DNA from: Pestalotiopsis fici W106-1
Lineage: Eukaryota; Ascomycota; Sordariomycetes; Amphisphaeriales; Sporocadaceae
Direction: 5' to 3'
NCBI RefSeq assembly: GCF_000516985.1
Contig: NW_006917098.1
Span: forward strand, 1,054,001-1,118,000
Length of the DNA stretch: 64,000 nt
Positions 1-13,559 of this stretch are shown one piece after another. Made by a program: the position numbers and the translations under genes. A model generated the notes under the pieces. The model had not been told where the DNA came from and ran no database searches. It saw only the letters and a program-made list of their open reading frames with translations. Every line of letters begins with the position of its first letter. The stretch's first letter is position 1.

Positions 1-231
1 CCTAAAAAACCTGGATTATTAGCAATACGTCTAGATTTAAAAATAAATCTAAATTAACAAAAAAGCAATTAGTATTCGGAAGGCTTAACGAAAAATATAA
101 ATTAACGGTAACTTTAATTCCGTAATAATAATAGCTATATAATATCTTTTTAATGCCTACCCGAAAATAGTATTTACAGCGTTAAACCATCTTGCACTCG
201 GACCCATTATTTTATTCTTGCTTTTATTTTT

Positions 232-301
232 ACCTTTTAAAGTCACCTTTAAAGTCACCTTTAAAGTCACCAAAATCATCTTCAAAATCACCTTTAAAGT
301 T
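232..301. repeat. 12-bp tandem repeat, degenerate
   Basis: The unit ACCTTTAAAGTC occurs exactly at 245-256 and 257-268. Diverged copies lie on either side (232-244 with one extra base, and 290-301). It retains CA dinucleotides although the flanks are RIP-depleted. Confidence 0.75.
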
Positions 302-3300
302 ATTATATCTATCTCCGCCAGCTATAATAACGAATTAATAAAACAAAAAGCTATTAATATCGGCTTAGCGCAAAAGCCGCTTTAGCTCGGCCGCCTATAG
401 GACTTAAAGCCCTAGCTCGAAATAGGCAATTTAAACGTTACCGTTATAAATACCCACGAAACGGTTAATCCGAAGCTTAAAAGGCGTAATAATGCTATAA
501 ATCTCTAAAAATACTAAAATATCCTCTAAAAAGCCGCGATAGCTAATTTTAGTAAAAATCGCTCGCTAGCGAAATAATGCAATATATTTGCATACGCATA
601 AAGTGCTTTTACCCTTTAAACAAATAAGCTAAATAATATCCAAAACGGAACGGATATAGCTTTTAAGGCTATAAACCTTATCCTAACGCAGAATCCTACG
701 CGTGCTATCTTCTTTTATAACCTAAAAGTTCTCTTTTGCTACCGGTTTTTAAAAACTCGCAGGATTAGCGATTTAAAAAAGGCTATAAAAATCGCCTTTA
801 AAGCCTTTAAAAAATCCCGCTAAAGCCACGATCCTCGAATTCCTAATTTTATAAGGCTATTTAATAAATTAAAAGCTATTATAAATAAAAACCTAATAGC
901 AAAAAAGGCAAAAGTATCCTAAACTTAAATAATAAATAAACGGTCGAATATTTAAATCGATATCAAAGCACGTTATACATTAAAATTATTTGCAATAAAT
1001 ATACTTTTTAAATAATATATAATCCCCACAAATAACGGGCCGGGCTATAATAACCGTTACGTTTTTTTAAACCTTAATCAAACGCGTAAATAGCTAGCAA
1101 ATCGGGTAACTAATGCTATTATACTATATCTAAATCCAATTATATTATAAGCCGGTAATTTTAAACTAAATATAGCATTAATAAAATCATAGGTAAAATA
1201 CTACACCCGCAACTCGCTATTATAATTCGAATTACCGTCCGGCCGTTTTTTTTTATATTTTAAAAATTAAAAAATGCCATTTATATAACTAAGCTATTAA
1301 ATTAAATATAAAATATAAAACGTATTATCGCCGTATCGAAACCCAGGGCCTACCAAGCCTAAAAAAAAATTATCGACGATTCGAAATATATCTTGTAGGT
1401 AGCAATTCTATAATAAAATAAATTATAAATAAAATTTATTATTTTAATAATTATATAAGCGCCGAAAAGCGATAATATTTTAATAAATAACTTAAAAAAG
1501 GTTTTAAATTTAAAAACGTTAATATTATTATAAGCTTAGCAAAAAAAAAAACCGATCCTAAAAATACGAGCCCCCTTTACTCTAATAATTTAAATTTCCG
1601 CAAAAAATATAAACCGGCCTATTAATTAAAAACCGAAACGGCTTTATCGGCTAAAAATTAATAACGTAATTCCTCGGAATTATATAAAACTTTTTTAGGC
1701 AATAGGGTCGGGTCGGATAGGTTTAAATTCCCTAAATTTTTTATAAAAGCTTTATTACGATTTTACGACGTTCCCCTTCGGGCTAAAACAAAAATAATTA
1801 ATATCCGGGAATATATCCGGTACCTATTATTAATAATAATATACTATATAACGTCGATTAACTTTTAACCTTTTTGCCAAATAAATATATTAAAATAGGT
1901 GCACCTAGCGATTATATATAATAATACCCTTTGCTTTAAGCTATCCCTTATTTTTGCCTGCTATTTATATATCGAAAAGCGATATATCCTTTATTATTAC
2001 CGGCCTTTATTAATCTATATATATTTTCCCCGAATTATATTACCATCCTATACCCTTTTATTTTAATCGAAATTTTCGCAAATTCCGAAACGATAATATC
2101 AAAATTATTATTTAGCAAATCGAGTAATTTAACGGCAAAAAAATCGGGGTTTCTCAATAGCTATAATTCTACCTATATTTACGCAAACTCTAGCGCTATA
2201 TAAATATTATACCATAGCTATTATAAACGTAAACTCTAAAAGGAACTAGGCCGTATAAAATAGGGCATATCGCTACTAAATATCGGCGTAAAATAGCCTT
2301 ATTTATAAAAAATATATTATAAGCGTAGCAAACGTAATATCTACGGAAAAATATGCCGTTATATATTTAAATATATATAAATAAAAATAATAAGCTTATA
2401 AAAACAGCTAAATAATAAGGGCATATATAAGATAAAATTTGCGATATACTCGCTAATAAATAATAAAAGATTTAGGTATAGGTTTTATTTTCCGGAGCTA
2501 ATATTAACCAGATTTTAACAAATGCTATATATAAAAAACTAAAAAATTAAAAAATAATTACAAAAGGATCAACTAAAAGGCGGTTAAAATTAGCTTTTTA
2601 AATAAACGGTTAATGCTAAACGGATAAATATTTTAGCTTAGTATCGTTTATATTTATTATTTTACGCATCGATAATTAGGAATATATAAATAAAGCAAAA
2701 CCTCCAAAAAAATAAAGGAAAAAAAAACTTAATTATACTAAAAGTAAAAAAACCAGCGGCTTAAATAAATTTAGCGGCAATTATCTTTAACTCGCTAATA
2801 GCCGTATTAATTTTAATATTGCTTTAAATAATCGTAGGATATAAATATACTACCGCAAATACTGCAAATAAAAAGTCGAAAAAAATAATATTGTAACGCG
2901 TTATAAATCATAAAATACTAGCGTAAATAAGCCCGGCTTAAAAGGACTATACGACAGGCGTTATAAACCCAACCTTTATAATCGTAATTTCCACCACTAT
3001 ATATCATTAGGTATACGCTTAGCCTAGCCCGGCGGGCGGAAGTTAAAAAACAATTAATATATATATATAATTAGGCAGCTAAAAATATTACCCTTACTAT
3101 ATAATTAACGGGCAATAGGTTTTAAGTAATAATGCTCTTTTTTTTATAAATTTAGGTATTTATGCCTAAAAAATATAAATAAAAGGGAAGCATTATAAAG
3201 GAATCAAAAGGCGCTATTAAGGGTGGCTTATTTAAGTCATAATCAAAAAAATAACTATATTAGCCTAGGTTATAATATATTATATAAAATCGCCAAACGA

Positions 3301-6300
3301 AAAAAAATAAATTGCGATAAAGCGGTTTTGTTTTAACAAATTATCGCGATAGCAAATATTTCGAATTATAGTTTATATATATATACTTAAGCTTATATAC
3401 GTATTTAATTATTTAAATATAGCTATAATATAGCCTTTAAAATTATATATATAAATATACCTTTTTTATGCTTTATCTATCTTTATTTTTATACTTAATT
3501 ATTTATTACTCTATATAGTAATTAACTATTATAACCCAGCTAAAAACGAATAACTATAACTATATTTTAATTATTATATAACAAAGCGCCAATAATTCAA
3601 ATTTATCCTAACTATTGCTAATAATATTTTTTAATCTTTAAAAACAAAACACTCCGATATAATATTTGCAAAACACATATCTAAATTATAACCTCACATT
3701 ATATATATACACCTTTAGGAAAAACACGCACAAATATAATTTCCACCAAATGGCTATAACTGCGGCAGGACTACAAACCTAGCTTATAAAGCCTAACGAA
3801 CTCGACCTTTATAACACTACTATAAGCGTTATTACCCACCCGAATCTGCCACCAAAAACAGCACCGAAAGCGATCTTAAAACAAACCAAAATATCAAAAG
3901 ACTCGATAAATCTCGAAGGCCTATAGGTTATACCTTTTGCATTAAAAATACTATAAAGCAGCTCTTAAACTTTTATTTTTTATTAATTTATTTAAAAAAC
4001 GACACCTTTCCGATCCGTAATCGCTAAACAAAAAATACAGCTTCTCGAAAGCTTATTAAATATAAAAAATGCAAATATATTTATAAATAAAATAAAACAC
4101 GTAAAATAAAAAATATAACTTCCTTACGAAAATAGGCATAATAGATATGCTTTCTAAAAAATTTCTAACGGTTAATAAAGGCTAGGTAATAATTACGCTT
4201 AACTTTTTTGCTAAAAAATCAAATCTTCCAAACACTAAAAAATCGGCAAAAATCTAGGTTTTGCACCCTAAATATACTTCCGATAAAGATTAAGGCATAT
4301 AAAAGCCCTTATAAACGTAGCTATACTTTATAAATTATAAATGCGATTAATAGGATAAAACGGAACTAAAAAATTACCTAAAAACGGAAATACGCGCTAG
4401 CGTAATAGTAAAACGCTAAATAAAAGCTTTCTTAAACGCAGGCTCGATATTAGCTTTAGCTTCGGAAAAAAGAACCGTATAATTATCCGGCCTAAATACA
4501 ACGATTAATCACAGCTATTTTACCGTATATACCTATAAGCCGATAATTACAAAAGCCTTTAATAAAGGCTAAAATCGATAATAAAGTAATAAAAAACACC
4601 GTAATAGCATTTAAGCCAGTAACGCCCCAGGCTATAAAAGCAGACTTAAAGCCTCCGCCGAATAAACGTCCTCGGCGGGATAAATTAAACGCAAGCCCAG
4701 CCGCTTTAAAAACGGCTAATAATATCGGTCTATATAATACGCCTAGGAGTTCGACGAGGACGGTTACTTTCCAAACGTGGGTTCGGGTATAACAGCCTAA
4801 TTCTAACGGCCTTCCGTCGGACACAATACAATTGCTCCCAACGACCTCGTTACACCGGGATTAGCGAAACTAAACTTCGAATTTCCCCGCAAAAAAAAAG
4901 CGGAAAACGGCAAAGGAAAAATACAGGAAGGAAAAAAGCTTTTATTTATACTAGCAAAAAATATTCGAAATAAATATAATAAATCTATATACCCGACTTC
5001 AGTAATTATTAAATAAATGCACGAGTATAAATATAATAAATAGCATTTAATAAAATCACGCGAATCCCGGAAGCAAAAATCTATTTTAAACTAAAAACCC
5101 CGCCGCCTTAAACTATTTATATTAGCTAATATTATCGTCGCTATTACTATCGTTACTATTAAGAATAATGCGCTTAGGGCATTTTTTTTAATAAAATCCG
5201 ATATCTTTTTTTCTAAAAACGCGCAACCTATAATAGCAATATTTTAAATATTTAGTATTAATATGCTATTTAATCCTTTTTAGCTTATATAATTTATAGC
5301 AAAAGTTATATTCGAATTTGTTATTAACCAGTTTTTCGTTATAAAAAAAAAAAATATTTTATACTGCTAAACGGAAGGGAAAGCAGGCGGAAAAGCTAAA
5401 AGGGGAGCAGACTTTTTGCTATCGGAAAAAGGCTAAATTTAAAATGCCGGGGCGGGTATTAGGCTCCTAAAGGTTTAAAATATTTGCTTTAAGCTTAGCT
5501 GCTTTAAGGCGGGCGGCTTTCCGGCGGGAAAACTAGCAGATTTTTTAATATTAAAAGGAACCAGGATTTAAAATAACGGCGCCGGTAATGCATCGCCAAA
5601 AATCAGGCCCGTATTTTTAAATTCGAGCTTGGCTAGAGGTGGTGGAGGTAGTGGAGGTGATAGAAGTGGCGATACCTCCGGAAAAACCCAATTTGCGTAA
5701 TAGTGCTGGCTCGTATTAGGCTGTGTTCGCGTAAATATATTTTATCCAAACTGGTTTTAGATTCGCCTTTCCTAAAGCTCGAATAAATTACTATTATAAT
5801 AAATACTGCCTCGTATTAACGCTGCGAAATTGCTTAGGGTATATAAACCGCAGTTCGCGCCGTTATTTTGCTCAGGTATATTTAATACGTTTAGCGTTAG
5901 GATTGCGTTATTTCGGCTAAGCTAGTTAAAATAACGCATTATACGTTTTAAAATCCGATTATACCGCAAAAAACCTGCCTCCTGCTATTGCGAATCCGCG
6001 ATTGTAACCGTATTCGTAATTTAATCGTATACGGCCAAAAACCAATATAAGGCTTTTTATCCAGGCTTACCCGCAAATAGCGCTTTAATATTAACCGAAA
6101 AGGCCACCCGCCTGGCGTTGTAATGGTCGTCGATTTTAAACCGATTATTTAAGCGGCTTAAAGCGTTTCCTAAATAAACGGAAAAGGATAATAAATTACC
6201 CGCATGTTTATCGTAGATTATATATTGCGGCGAAACGCCCCGGAAGATTTCGAATATTTACGTATTAATATTTTTTTTTTAGCCATTTTCGCCGAGTTAG

Positions 6301-6630
6301 GCGCTTTACTAAATTATACCGCTTTATAATTAACGCGAGCTAACGGGTATTTTAAGCGGCAGTATTAAAACCTAGATTTTAGGAAAAACTATCGTATTAA
6401 AGGCCATTAAATATAAAAGCGGCCGCATTAAAATTTTCCAGCTAATCGGGGCGATTACCGAATAAGGTTAGGATATCGTGCATTTATGTCCTCCACGGAA
6501 ACGGGGATATACCATCCTGGCGAAAAGAGGAGGAGGCCTGGGAAGCAAAATGGTAAGTAGATTATTAAATAGGTATAAAGGGGGATTGGAAAATACTAAT
6601 ATTACTAGGGGCATAAGTGCCAAAGGCAAT

Positions 6631-6846
6631 ACCAGAAGCACTAAAAGCACTAGAAGCAATAAAAGCAAAAAAAGCAGCACCAAAAGCAGCAAAAAAAGCA
6701 GCACCAGAAGCAGCACCAGAAGCAGCACCAGAAGCAGCACCAGAAGCAGCACCAAAAGCAGCACCAGAAACAGCACCAGAAACAGCACTAAAAGCAGCAC
6801 CAAAAGCAGCACCAAAAGCAGCACTAAAAGCAGCACCAAAAGCAAT
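6631..6846. repeat. CA-rich 12-bp minisatellite (GCAGCACCAGAA-like)
   Basis: About 18 imperfect copies of a 12-base unit built from AGCAGCACC plus ARA lie in tandem. Frames on both strands stay open across it: a Pro-Glu-Ala-Ala-type repeat on the plus strand (6617-6889) and a Leu/Val repeat on the minus strand (6468-6845). Neither starts with a plausible ATG in a coding context, and openness on both strands follows from the repeat itself, so I do not call a gene. The tract is full of CA dinucleotides in a block otherwise stripped of them. Confidence 0.85.
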
Positions 6847-9767
6847 AATCGAAGCGCCGTTACCTAAAGCGTCAAGCTTAGTTAAATAATTCCCCTTTAT
6901 CGAAGTCTTAATAGGCGACTTCTAGGCTGCGGGCTTTAAATACGGCAAAAAAAGGCGGTAAATACGGAATAAATTAGATTCGCGATTTTATTATTATTAG
7001 CGCTTTTTTGCTTTTTTTTTATAAGCTTATCTTTAGGTAGCGTTACCGGCCGTTTTAAGCAATTAATTTTATACCTTTGGCGTATTTTGCTTTTATTTTG
7101 TTTTTTAAAATCCTGTCCGCAATAAAGGCATTTAACGCAATTAGTTTTGCGGTGCCTTATAAGGTTTTTATCTCGAATAGCGATATAATTGTAGGTTTTA
7201 TACGGAAAATAATCCGGCTATACAACCAATTCCGGCTTTCCTATACACCCCCTTTAATATTCCGCGCGCGCCGTAGCATCAAGGAATTCCGCTTTATAAT
7301 TTAGATAAATAATGCAGGTTTTGCGATATATATCGAGATTCGATTTTTTGGAAAAACGATAGCCGCACCCGTCGCATTCGTAAAAACGCTCCGGACTATC
7401 TAGGTGCAAGATTAGGCATATCTGGCTTTTATATACCAAAAGATTCGTTTTAAAAATAAATTAATAACCACAATACTCGCAAACGAATTTAAAGGTATCC
7501 TTCTAAAACTCCCTATCGCTTTTTGCCTTATTTACGGTAAATAAACGATTAAGCGGCATTATAACCGCAAGCGAGCTTTACCCAAATATATCCCTTATAA
7601 CGCTTATATTAAATATCTATTCCTCCTTAAAGGCGAAAATTCTCTCGATCGAAGGCCTGCCTTTAAACGTGCTAATAGGCTTTTCGCGCCCCGACCTCTA
7701 AATTTAGCGGTATTATATCTCGTCGACGTTCCAATATAAAGATTTATTAAAAAGCACGAAACGGATCGCGGCTATAAGGCGCCCGATATCCTTTTAAACG
7801 GCTAATAGGTAATTCTAAACGGCCTAATTAATAAGCTAAAAATCTAAGCTAAAATTCGACCGTTATAGGTAAGAATAAGCGACCGGGTTAAAACCATTAT
7901 CGCCGAATCTCTTTTCCTAGCTAAAGCCTATAATTATGCTATAAATCCTTTTATTAATACTAATTATTAATAAAAAATTCTATTATTAAATAAATAAAAC
8001 GCCGAATAAATCTAAAATTAGCTATTTAATATAGCTATTATCCGCGCTAATTAAAAATGCAACCTTATCTTTAGCTCGCTAAATTATGCCGCACCAAAAA
8101 TAAATATAAGCAAAAAATAAAAATTACTAAATCTTTTAGGAAAAATAGCCCCGATTAACCGAATTTTTTCCGTAATAGCGTATTAACTTATCGAGCCTAT
8201 AGCGGAAAAAAGCCGTATAAAAAGCCTAATTCCAGCGTTATTTTATAATTTTAAATTTGGAAAAATAATAAAACGGGAAAAAAACGAATTTTCCGGGGTA
8301 ATCGGGATCTTAAATATAATATAAATTATAAAACTCGTTAGGCGTAAGCTTATAGCTTATAGTAATTTGCCGATACTAGTTATATAATCGCGAGCAATCC
8401 GAGGCTAAAAAAAAAATCGCGCCTAAATCGGTAAACTATCTTAAATATTCGATATCGAAATAATTGCTTATTAAAAAAAAAGGCTATTAAATCGTTAATA
8501 TACGGCGATTTATCTGCCGTGCGAAATATATAAAATATAGCTTCGGCTTTTACCGGCGAAAGGTTTTCCTAATATTTATATTAACGGCTATAAATAATCG
8601 TATTATTAGTAATAGCGCTAATTATTTTAATATTCGTTAAAATATTAAAACTAAATTATAATTTTTATTATTATTAAATAATAATATTAGAGTTAGTCGT
8701 CGCCCGCAAAATGCGTCCGACGAAAGGCATAGCGGCAATCGGATAATGCCCGTAAAGCCAGTTTAAGCCCTAAAAAATAACACAAAAATTCTCCCGGTTA
8801 TTAAGGCCCGTAAACGGAAAATAATAAAAAACCTTCTTCTCCTTATTTAAATAAATTTACCTAAAGGTATTCTGCGCTTTGACCGAAAAAAATAAAGGCT
8901 TACGAATTTTTCCTAAAATATATTATAAATTAATATATTTGTAGCAAAAGCTAAAACTTTTTTTTATATTTTCGTCGTTTTTTATTAAGGTAAAAAAGCC
9001 GTAAACGCGTATATAAAATTTTTTAATAAAATTAGCAAATTCCTAGTTATTAAACGCGAAATTATAATAATCTCGATTTTTTATAATGATTTTCTATATA
9101 AAATTTTATATCCATTTTATAATATTATTTTTTATGCCTAAAAGCATATAATACCTATATATATCTTTTTTTTATATTTTTTACCGGCCTATTAATAATA
9201 AGCGAGGCAGCGGTCGTTTTTAAAGGTCGTTTCCCTAGAACTAGTTAGGGCTAAAAAAGACTTTTTTTATAAATTCGACCACCTTAAAAGCCTTAAAAGC
9301 GCCGGCGAGCTTATTATCGTCCTCGAGCTCGTCCTCAGACTAATTACTATCGTCGATATAATCTAAATCCAGCTAATCGGCCTCCTCGACGTAATTATCG
9401 GAATAAACGCTTGTATCGACCTGGCCGGGGTTAGGCTCGCCGGCGTGGATTTTGTCTTGCTAAAATAATATAGCTATAAAAAAAAAATATTAGCAAACGA
9501 ACGTAAAAACTTCGTAAAATATAAATATAAATATAAACATAAACTTTAAATTAATTTTATCTATACCGTGCTTAAAAATTTGGAACGGGTATAAAAAACG
9601 CCGAAGCGGCTTAAAACTAATAGGAACCTAAATTTACTAAAATAAGTAACGAAATTATTAATAAAAGATGGCTTAGGAGATTCGATCTTAATAATCCTGC
9701 TTTAATTAATCAGGTCCGAGACCGTGGAATACTGGATTTACCGAGGATATGGACAATAGGACTTATA

Positions 9768-9851
9768 TCTGGAAAGACCTAACTAGAAAGACCTGACTGG
9801 AAAGACCTAACTAAAAAGACCTGACTAGAAAGACCTGACTGGAAAGACCTT
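9768..9851. repeat. 14-bp tandem repeat, six copies
   Basis: Six consecutive 14-base units of the form ACTGGAAAGACCTR start at 9768, 9782, 9796, 9810, 9824 and 9838. They differ only at G/A positions and at the unit ends. The unit length is not a multiple of three. Confidence 0.9.
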
Positions 9852-11314
9852 GGATAGCTTAATTCTGGTCAGACTAGATTTAAGAAATAAAGGAATTATC
9901 GATTTACCGAATAAATGGGTTAAATTAAGTATAAAAAATGCAAGTCGTAAAAATCCTTAACTGCCTTGGTAATTTGACCAGATAGTAAGACTAAAATCAA
10001 GATCGAAGGGTATAATAGACTTACGAATAATAATTAGGTATATATAGAAAGCGCTGGCTCGAAAAGACTTAAGCTTATTAATTATAATAGCTGGATATTA
10101 ACACTTACGATAATAAAGCCTTTTAACCTATTAAGCAAGTATTAATAAAAATATATGTAAGCAGAGGTGCTGGCTTAATGATTCTGATCAGATGACTGGA
10201 TCGAGATGGGTAAAACCGGCAGAGTGAGTTATGATCAGTGGTGAATCAAGGTAAATTGTGATCAATTATGAATCGAGTTCAGAAGTTAACAAGGTTGCAA
10301 GAATCTAATGTACTCGCAAGTCCGATAAAATTAAACAGAACGAAAGCCTTGGGCAAGACGGATTTGAGAAATTATAAGGTAGATTAAAGACGAGAGACGT
10401 GGATATATTGCAAAGGCCAAAGGCCTAATAAGTTGTTTAAATACCTATTGCTTATGCTTAAATGCAATCTAAGGTATATACGCTATATAGCTAAGACTGC
10501 CTTTATTCACTAAAAACTATTATATTCGATATATTTTTTATTAATACGGTAATATCTTTTTCTCGCTTAATTCCTGGTATTTGCATTAAATATACTATTA
10601 TAAAGCCGTAAATAAACGCTATAAAATAAAAATTATATAAAAATCGTTTATATATAATAAGGCCGATAGGCGGGTAAGACTTAATTAGTTGACCTATACC
10701 CGATATTTATCGTTCTGAAATTATAATCTAATCCGGCGTATTGCATAGTGTTCTGCAGCCTGGCACCATTGAATTAATATTTGTTCTTGACTTGGTCTAT
10801 AAGCTGGAGTTTTCCGTATGTGGATATAGCTAAGTGCTGCCTAATTTAATAGATCCCGATCTCCTTTGGCATTCCTTTTGCAGCGAGGTATGGTCTATAA
10901 ATTAGTTATAGTCAGATATCACTTTATAGAGCTTTGTATATTTAGGTATACCAAGCTTTATATATACTAATTTATTTTTAATAATACCTTATATGTATGC
11001 TAATATGTTGTAAATATATGCTTATAACCTGCTTCTTTATGTAAAATAAACGACGGTGCAATAGGAGATTTTATATATAACGGATATATCAGAATCCACT
11101 CCCACTAAACTTTTAACTTAAAATCTACTATTAGGCGGTGGTTAGCCGGCAGCGTCCGAGACCTTTAAACATAGTTCGGATGGATTAGATGGCCTTTAAA
11201 CGGATAAGGCTTTCAAACGGACTAATTCGGATTCCATCGTAACTTAGGTAAAGTGTGCATCTGCAGGGTAAGTTATATATACATAGTAGAAAAGAAAAGT
11301 TCCTACTTGCAACT

Positions 11315-11414
11315 TATTAGGTGGTGGCAGACGATATATGTATAACAATTGTGGAGCACCAATCCAACATCATTAGCGCAAGCACCAATGGCAGAACGGT
11401 CATACAATCTCTTA
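11315..11414 (+). repeat. Left terminal direct repeat (LTR-like)
   Basis: This copy matches the right copy at 98 of 100 positions. The differences are at 11316 (A for G) and 11337 (T for C). Both are CpA-to-TpA type changes, on one strand or the other. A match to the pol III A-box consensus, TGGCAGAACGG, lies at 11389-11399 in this copy and recurs in the right copy. Confidence 0.8.
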
Positions 11415-11454
11415 TGGTGATGAGAGCGGGACCTGAGAACAAGCCAGCCGCACG

Positions 11455-11465
11455 GGTTCGACTCC
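11455..11465 (+). promoter_or_regulatory. tRNA B-box-like motif
   Basis: GGTTCGACTCC matches the pol III internal-promoter B-box consensus at every fixed base. It is followed by CCCACAATCACCA-like sequence that resembles the 3' end of a tRNA including CCA. The matching A box lies 66 bases upstream, inside the left repeat. No complete tRNA folds here: the acceptor and T stems do not pair properly. Confidence 0.5.
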
Positions 11466-11695
11466 CACAATCACCAGCATTTTCACAAAGCGCTCACACA
11501 CAATCGCCACATCATCCCGGCACATACGGTGTCAAGCTGGAGGGACCTTCGTGTGAACAGTGGCGGCAGTATGGGGTGGCAGAGGGGGTGGGATTGGGGT
11601 GGTGGAGTTGGCTGAATGGAAATGGGGTGGATTGTTGGAGGCCAGGTACAGCAGCTCCCTCGGGGCGCCTCAGTCGCATAGGGTGAGAGGCCGGG

Positions 11696-11795
11696 TGTTA
11701 GGTGGTGGCAGACGATACATGTATAACAATTGTGGAGCACCAATCCAACATCATTAGCGCAAGCACCAATGGCAGAACGGTCATACAATCTCTTA
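11696..11795 (+). repeat. Right terminal direct repeat (LTR-like)
   Basis: Same 100-bp sequence as the left repeat, 381 bp downstream and in the same orientation. It keeps the canonical TG start that the left copy has lost. Confidence 0.8.
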
Positions 11796-12501
11796 AACTG
11801 GCCGAATATATTGCCCCACTATAACGGCAAGCGGGTTCAAATTTAAACGGCCTACTAAGCTCCATTTCTAATAATCGTCAGCGAGCCAGCTTTAAGCTTT
11901 AATAAACAACACTTCCATCACCCACGGAACAGCTTTAATCCATCACATATCTAACTTACGCACCTAGCCGATTAACTCCCATTTATAATCTACAAAATCA
12001 AAAACCCACCCATCACATCCGATTCCGTTAGCGTATCCGCGCAGATTCTTCACCTGCCACCTTGCATCCGGACTCCACCTATATCCTAACAGCGAAAAAA
12101 AAGCATACTATCGGTAAGGCTATAAAACCATGCCACTAATTACGGTTAAATAATAAGTAATAACTCTTATAAATCTATAATTTAGAAGGCCTTTTAAGCT
12201 ATTTATATCCTTATTACGTTACGATGCCGAATTACCGGTTAAATTATTTTTTTCTTAGCTAAAAACTAGCTAAAAAACGATACGGCGGAGTATTATTATA
12301 TATTATTACTTATTAATTAATTTTTTATTTTACTATAATTATTTAATATAGCTATTTATAAATCTTGCTTGTACGGTCGCTAATGCCTGCTTTATATTAT
12401 TATATTTTATTATTTAATTTTATTAGCCGCCGAATCGAAAACGTATACGCTAAAGCGCGGCCCGATTTAAGCTTATAAAAATCGAAAACTACAGCTATTT
12501 T

Positions 12502-13044
12502 TTAATTTTTTACGACCGCTAAAAACATTTCCTTAATGCCTAAAAACTCGAAACTATCGCCTAGATCACCGGGGCTCGTCTTACGCCGCCGATTACGACC
12601 CTAATTACGACCCCGATTGCGACCCCGACTTTGCACCTGCCGCCGACCGCCGCCTCTCCCCTTCCTCTACCTCTCGCGGGCAAACGCGGCCTCGCCGGCT
12701 TTTTTTAATACGTTGCCGTCCTAGCCGGGCCAAATTTACGTTTCCGTCCAATCTAGGTAAACCACTTTAAACCCGCGCGATATCATTACCGTCTCGAAAA
12801 TGCCGTTTTTTACGAGCTTAAAAAAAAGGCGGTAGGTGCTATTATAAATTTTAAAGAGCACGATCGATTTGCTTATATCGTCGAAATCGTTAAAATATAA
12901 CCGGTCGTAGAGGTTATTTAGGCGCTAAAACCTAACGGTTTGGATTTAGGCCTCCGTTTCGACGAAATAAGCGTGTTATTATTTTTTATAATTAATATAT
13001 AGCCGGAGCTAGCGGTATATTTAATCGATGCCTTATTTATAAAC
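12502..13044 (-). pseudogene. Possible RIP-degraded coding frame, unassigned
   Basis: Read on the minus strand from 13044 in one frame, this stretch gives a protein-like sequence. It has acidic and aromatic segments (LYDRLYFNDFDD near 12890) and then a basic RGRNRGRN-type tail near 12600, broken by TAA/TAG codons and ending at TAA 12502-12504. CAA, CAG and TGG codons become such stops under RIP. It is in the same frame as the next degraded stretch upstream (13560-14829), but the interval between them is dense in stops. I do not recognise a family. It could be chance in biased DNA. Confidence 0.3.
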
Positions 13045-13559
13045 GCTTTAATAATATTAATCCCGTCGCCGAGCGTGCCGTTATAGATTTACCTTATTAA
13101 AATTAGTTAGGCATATAGCGATTCCTTATCGGTTTTAATTTTATAAATTGCGGTTTAATGCTTATTAAAATTCTAATTAGAATTTTTTTAAATTACGGTC
13201 CGATAATATTGCTTGGCTCGCCTAATATATATATATAAAGATAAAGGCTCGGGTGGCATTATTATAAATTGCTTAAAATATTAGTAACCCGACCGATCCG
13301 ATCCGTTAAACCGCCTATTATATCACGCCGGGATAAACTTATTCGGCATACGATAAAACGTAGCGTTTTATAATTTATAGTTATTTATAACGGTGCCACC
13401 CGATCGACGCCGAATCCCGTTATAATAAATTAAATAAACGGTTATATTAAGCATAATAATTAAAAATACGGCAGTTAAATATAATAAATTAATAATACGG
13501 CAATTAGGCATATAAAATCGTAAATATTAAAAACTCGGATATTATTAGCAAATTATTAA

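Larger units (their letters stand above)
11315..11795 (+). mobile_element. Compact 481-bp terminal-repeat element (TRIM-like, non-autonomous)
   Basis: Two 100-bp direct repeats (11315-11414 and 11696-11795) flank a 281-bp interior with no protein-coding frame. The right copy begins TGTTAG, as many LTRs do; both copies end CTCTTA rather than the usual CA. A purine-rich stretch (about 11680-11695) lies just before the right repeat, where a polypurine tract would be. TGGTGATGAGAGC directly follows the left repeat, where a primer-binding site is expected to start with TGG. AACT occurs immediately outside both ends (11311-11314 and 11796-11799), consistent with a 4-bp target duplication, although five is more usual. 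The interior also holds a perfect tRNA B-box motif. From family knowledge this architecture matches terminal-repeat retrotransposons in miniature; orientation is inferred from the primer-site position. A SINE with duplicated ends is the main alternative. Confidence 0.6.
9660..11870. other. Less-mutated island inside the RIP block
   Basis: CA and TG dinucleotides and mixed-composition sequence reappear here, most clearly at 9690-9860, 10170-10440 and 10740-11800. No reading frame of credible length is present outside the terminal-repeat element. It may be a later insertion or a set of remnants of elements that were single-copy when RIP acted. I do not recognise a gene or a full element other than the one at 11315-11795. 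Confidence 0.55.

Noticed and set aside
6468..6889. Proteins encoded by the minisatellite on both strands
   Set aside because: Open frames follow from the 12-bp repeat; starts are non-ATG and no flanking coding signal exists.
11382..11476. A functional tRNA gene using the A and B boxes
   Set aside because: The acceptor ends do not pair from the position fixed by the A box, the T stem has mismatches, and the anticodon loop would be eight bases long.
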